Below, one piece after another: positions 5,769 to 8,189 of a DNA stretch of 8,189 bases. Under the pieces are notes generated by a model that saw nothing but the letters and a program-made list of their open reading frames with translations, made no database searches and was not told the origin of the DNA. Within the stretch, counting starts at the first letter, position 1, and each line of letters opens with the position of its first letter. Position numbers and translations under genes: made by a program. The stretch is taken from NCBI GenBank assembly GCA_002685655.1, contig NYXM01000052.1, positions 1 to 8,189 of the forward strand. The letters run 5' to 3'. This DNA is from Planctomycetaceae bacterium (GTDB taxonomy: Bacteria > Planctomycetota > Planctomycetia > Pirellulales > Pirellulaceae).

Positions 5769-7193
5769 CTACTTGGCGAGTTTTGGGTTGGGTTTGTTGG
5801 GGACAGGTGCGTTGGTGTCCTTGACCCAGGCCATCAACTCGGCGTGGAGTTGCTTAGCCTTTTCGGGCATCTTCTGGGCAAGATCGTTTTTCTCGGAGAG
5901 GTCGTCACGCAAGTTGAAGAGCTTGTAGTCGTCGTACTCGTAGTAGTGGATGAGTTTGTAGTCGCCCTTGCGGATAACGGAGGAGGGGACGGCGCGCCAA
6001 TTCAACTTATCTGTGCCGAAGACCGGCAGGACTTTGTTGTAGCCGGCGCCGGAGAGGTAGAGCGGGTAGTGCCAAAAGATGGCGCGGTTCTGAAGGGCCG
6101 CCTGCCCCTGAAGCACCTTGGTGAAGGAACGCCCGTCGACCGGCTGATTCGTGGGCAGTGAGGCGCCGGCCAGCTCGGCGAAGGTCGGCATGAAATCGAC
6201 GCTGGTGAGGGCCGCGTCGCTACGCGTGCCGGGCTTGATCACGGCTGGCCAGGCGGCGCAGGTGGGCACGCGGATGCCGCCCTCAAAGAAGGCCCCCTTG
6301 GCGCCGCGAAGCGGGCGGTTGGTGGTGGCGAACGAGGCACCGCCGTTGTCGGAGGTAAAGATAATCAGCGTGTTGTCTTCCAGGCCAGCTTGTTTGATCT
6401 TCGCGCGGATCCGACCGACGGAGGTGTCCACGGCGTCGAGCATAGCCGCGTAGATGGGGTTCCATTCCCAGTCGCCATCGTCGGTGTAGGTTTCGAGCTT
6501 CTTCTTATACTTGGCGACCACCTCTTTGCGAGCGCGAAGCGGGCCGTGCACGTCCCAGTGGGCCACGTACAAAAAGAACGGCTTCTCCTTGTTTTGCTCG
6601 ATGAACTGCACTGCCGCGTCGGTTAGATCCTCGGCCACATCGATGTTGCCGTAGAATTTCTTACCGACCACCCCCGGCTTGCCGTTGGCCGACGAAACGG
6701 TGAATCCCTGCAAATCTTCGCCCAAATGCCACTTGCCGAATCGCCCCGAGACGTAACCCGCGCCGCCCAGGATCTCGGCGATCGACGTGTGGTAACCGTC
6801 GATGGTATTGGGCATCGAATCCACCGTGTTGTAGGCGGGATCGTCTTGCCCCTTGGTCGGGACGGCGAACCGCATCAACTTCACATCGCCCTTCGCCTGT
6901 CCGCCAGGCGTGAACAGTTTGTGGCGCGGGGTGTACATGCCGGTGTTGATGCAGGCGCGTGTCGGCGCGCAGTTGGGTCCGCCGGAGTAGAAGTCTGAGA
7001 GGATCATGCCGTCGCGGGCGAGCGCGTCGATGTTAGGTGTTTCGTAGAAGCGTTGACCGTTAAAGCCGACATCGGAGTAACCGAGGTCGTCGGCGAGTAC
7101 GAAGACGATGTTGGGCGGTTGGGCAGCAGCGAGAACGGTTGATGTACTTGCCAACAACAGAACAATGCATGTTCTAACATGGAATAGATTCAT
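5769..7193 (-). CDS. Exported type I sulfatase (formylglycine-dependent)
   Basis: A 474-residue enzyme of the alkaline-phosphatase-like arylsulfatase family, which hydrolyses sulfate esters; planctomycetes use many of these on marine polysaccharides. Residues 1-23 are a signal peptide (V-L-L-L-A-S-T-S-T-V-L-A-A-A). Active-site elements are complete: metal-binding DD at 35-36 in LADDLGYSD; CAPTR at 75-79, the C-x-P-x-R motif whose Cys75 is converted to formylglycine; K154 and H156 in GKWHLG; H212 in AHWDVH; D282-N283 in FTSDNGG; K299 in GAKG. A C-terminal subdomain follows, with KGDYKLIHYY (409-418) and LFNLRDDLSE typical of the family end. Substrate and S1 subfamily are not deducible here. 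The formylglycine-generating enzyme is not in the window. The start is the first ATG of the frame and begins the signal peptide; no Shine-Dalgarno is visible. Codons after the signal peptide end mostly in C or G, more so than in the neighbouring genes. The 5' flank abuts insertion-sequence DNA. Intact. Confidence 0.94.
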   Translation of the reverse strand: MNLFHVRTCIVLLLASTSTVLAAAQPPNIVFVLADDLGYSDVGFNGQRFYETPNIDALARDGMILSDFYSGGPNCAPTRACINTGMYTPRHKLFTPGGQAKGDVKLMRFAVPTKGQDDPAYNTVDSMPNTIDGYHTSIAEILGGAGYVSGRFGKWHLGEDLQGFTVSSANGKPGVVGKKFYGNIDVAEDLTDAAVQFIEQNKEKPFFLYVAHWDVHGPLRARKEVVAKYKKKLETYTDDGDWEWNPIYAAMLDAVDTSVGRIRAKIKQAGLEDNTLIIFTSDNGGASFATTNRPLRGAKGAFFEGGIRVPTCAAWPAVIKPGTRSDAALTSVDFMPTFAELAGASLPTNQPVDGRSFTKVLQGQAALQNRAIFWHYPLYLSGAGYNKVLPVFGTDKLNWRAVPSSVIRKGDYKLIHYYEYDDYKLFNLRDDLSEKNDLAQKMPEKAKQLHAELMAWVKDTNAPVPNKPNPKLAK

Positions 7194-7214
7194 GATGATT
7201 TGTAACAGTTTAGG

Positions 7215-7243
7215 CCGCCGGAGGAAATTAATCTACCGCCGGA
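7215..7243 (+). repeat. Short direct repeat CCGCCGGA, two copies
   Basis: CCGCCGGA occurs at 7215-7222 and 7236-7243, start to start 21 nt, i.e. two helical turns, between the divergent sulfatase and transposase starts. It could bind a regulator or be part of the insertion-sequence end; chance is also possible in GC-rich DNA. Confidence 0.3.
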
Positions 7244-7248
7244 TTCGG

Positions 7249-7300
7249 TGATCGGGTATTAGAGAGTGAAAGAGCCACTTTCCTCACTGGGTACCGATCA
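7249..7300 (+). promoter_or_regulatory. Nested inverted repeat ending on the transposase start codon
   Basis: TGATCGG (7249-7255) pairs exactly with CCGATCA (7294-7300); after a one-base bulge the TA next to it pairs with TA at 7292-7293. Inside lies a second stem, GAAAG (7268-7272) with CTTTC (7278-7282) around a 5-nt loop. The last base of the outer arm is the A of the transposase ATG. In RNA read through from outside, this could bury the start codon, as is known for several insertion sequences that limit expression from impinging transcription. It could alternatively be part of the terminal repeat. The fold is seen in the sequence; the role is inferred. Confidence 0.45.
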
Positions 7301-7985
7301 TGGATGATGTACTTTCCCCTTCTTCTGTGCAAGACATTCGACTAGCTGCAAAGAAACTCACAGGTTTCAAGCGGCGTGAGTTTCAAGCCGATATGGCCCT
7401 GAAGTATTGCAACGGTTCGCCGCGGTTGGCAGAAACACGCTTCGGTTGGGATCGAACCACCGTTAGCAAGGCACTCGGCGAGAAGCGAACCGGCATTCGA
7501 TGCTTGGACAACTATTCCCAGCGTGGACGTAAGCGGACCGAAGAATTGAATCCCCAAATCGAGCAAGCGATTATCGAGCTGGCAGAACCGGTTGCGCAAG
7601 CCGATCCGAAATTCCAAACGACTCTTGCATACACAAGAATCACTGCCGCCGCGGTCAGAGCGGAGCTACTCAAAAACCCAGAGCTTGCTCCGCATGTGCC
7701 CTCACGTGAAACCGTGGGCGCCATTCTAAACCGATTGAACTACCGGATTCGTCCGGTACGAAAGACCGATCCCGAAAAAAGATTCCTGAAACCGACGCGA
7801 TCTTCGCGAATGTCAAAGAGCGACGTGAAGCGGCCATCGAAGACGATCAGTGCCTGAGAATCTCGATTGATTCTAAAGCAAAAGTGAAGATTGGCCCATT
7901 CAGCCGAGGCGGTCGCAGTCGCGGAAGGAAGTCCGTCACGGCAGCTGATCATGACATGGGTTACGACGCGTTACTTGTTCCGTTT
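7300..7985 (+). pseudogene. ISAzo13-family transposase, frameshifted and 3'-truncated
   Basis: The frame from ATG 7300 gives 185 residues to a TGA at 7855-7857. Residues ~20-65 form the N-terminal helix-turn-helix region (L-A-E-T-R-F-G-W-D-R-T-T-V-S-K-A-L then R-T-G-I-R-C), followed by RGRKRTEELNPQIEQAI and a T-L-A-Y-T-R-I-T-A segment and L-N-R-L-N-Y-R-I-R-P-V, all matching ISAzo13 transposases. At the A6 run 7775-7780 the family sequence moves to the -1 frame: K-I-P-E-T-D-A-I-F-A-N-V, then L-R-I-S-I-D-S-K-A-K with the probable first catalytic Asp at 7869-7871, then S-R-G-G-R-S-R-G and A-A-D-H-D. One extra A in the run would restore a single frame. Family homology stops near L-V-P-F (about 7985); the remaining DDE residues are absent. 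Full-length relatives are about 400 aa or more. No clear ribosome binding site. Most likely inactive, unless frameshifting is programmed. Confidence 0.75.
7775..7781 (+). other. A6G run at the transposase frame change
   Basis: Six A residues and a G form AAAAAAG exactly where the reading frame must move by -1 to keep family similarity. The initial frame reads GAA AAA AGA here, so the run is not in the phase of the classical A_AAA_AAG tandem-slippage site. Single-tRNA slippage at AAA, transcriptional slippage adding one A, or loss of one A by mutation or sequencing error would each explain it. Confidence 0.6.
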
Positions 7986-8189
7986 GCTGAGCATGAATAT
8001 GACGGCGGCTACACGATCGTCAAAGACGCGGTCCGTGCCTGGCGGCACGGCCAGGCGGAAGTCTTTGTGCCGTTGAGCCATCGGCCTGGTACCGCTCAAG
8101 CCGACTTCGGCGAGGTGACCGTGATCCTCAACGGCGTGAAGACGAAGGTCGCGTTCTTTGTGATCACGTTGCCCTACAGCGACACGATC
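7986..8189 (+). pseudogene. istA: Internal fragment of IS21-family transposase IstA (partial at window edge)
   Basis: In the same -1 frame that carries the end of the ISAzo13 fragment, the sequence becomes IstA-like: AEHEYDGGYTIVKDAVRAW, then EVFVPLSHRPGTAQADFGE and a V-K-T-K-V-A-F-F-V strand ending L-P-Y-S-D-T-I at the window edge. The Y-x-G-x-Y-T-x-V-(K/R) helix, the V-P-L-x-H-x-P-G-x-A-Q-x-D-F-G-E block and the following beta strands are diagnostic of IS21 IstA; the Asp at 8103-8105 is the probable first residue of its DDE triad. The N-terminal ~70-100 residues expected of IstA (HTH domain) are missing, replaced by ISAzo13 sequence. The frame is open to the last base, so the rest of istA, and any istB ATPase gene, would lie to the right. 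Not functional as a normal IstA without its N-terminus. Confidence 0.8.

Larger units (their letters stand above)
7194..8189 (+). mobile_element. Composite insertion-sequence remnant (ISAzo13-like joined to IS21-like)
   Basis: Two unrelated transposase families are joined head to tail on the plus strand: ISAzo13-type from 7300 to about 7985, then IS21 istA to the window edge. I could not define terminal inverted repeats or target duplications; the left boundary lies somewhere between the sulfatase start and 7300, and the right end is outside. The join, the missing 3' part of the first transposase and the missing 5' part of the second indicate a deletion or recombination rather than a clean nested insertion. 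Confidence 0.6.

Noticed and set aside
5691..6161. 156-residue Val/Gly-rich plus-strand open frame
   Set aside because: Antisense to the sulfatase 3' half; the Val/Gly bias is the mirror of Asp/Asn/Thr codons in the real gene.
7775..7781. Canonical -1 programmed frameshift heptamer A_AAA_AAG
   Set aside because: The heptamer is present but in the wrong phase relative to the initial frame, so tandem-tRNA slippage as in the classical case does not apply directly.
1..8189. CRISPR arrays, tRNA or rRNA genes, toxin-antitoxin or known defence genes
   Set aside because: Looked for regularly spaced repeats, tRNA-like cloverleaf sequence and typical protein signatures; none seen.

Overview
The window looks like chromosomal DNA of a planctomycete, probably Pirellulales/Rhodopirellula-like. 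The family mix supports this: a secreted sulfatase, a DUF1080 (3-keto-disaccharide hydrolase-like) lectin-fold protein, a very large exported propeller/HEAT/cytochrome c (CxxCH) protein, and a DUF1257-DUF2997 pair. This combination is characteristic of the phylum, but the assignment rests on recognised protein families only; there is no rRNA or other marker here.

Layout. (1) 1-477, plus strand: the C-terminal part of a DUF1257 (Ycf35-like) protein whose upstream portion does not match the family, then an intact small DUF2997 protein. (2) 474-7193, minus strand: four codirectional genes. In transcription order these are a sulfatase (7193-5769), a DUF1080 protein (5460-4660), a propeller/HEAT/haem-binding protein (4368-1786) and an NAD-dependent epimerase/dehydratase (1376-474). 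They are separated by gaps of about 290-410 nt, so a single compact operon is unlikely. The last gene converges on the DUF2997 gene and the two stop codons interlock in a CTAG. (3) 7194-8189, plus strand: insertion-sequence debris directly upstream of and divergent from the sulfatase. An ISAzo13-type transposase begins at 7300, loses frame at an A6 run (7775-7780), and is then fused near 7985 to an internal piece of an IS21 istA gene that runs off the window.

How the genes may work together. Three of the four minus-strand genes encode proteins with N-terminal export signals. They fit extracytoplasmic breakdown of sulfated glycans: the sulfatase removes sulfate esters, the DUF1080 protein would bind or cleave sugar, and the haem protein would act as a sugar-oxidising or electron-transfer partner. 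The cytoplasmic epimerase could process a (nucleotide-)sugar. The pathway link is inference from neighbourhood and family.

The most noteworthy structures are the two transposon junctions and decay events at the right edge, the truncated DUF1257 gene at the left edge, and the nested inverted repeat that ends on the transposase start codon. I did not find a convincing new defence, CRISPR or RNA system in this window.
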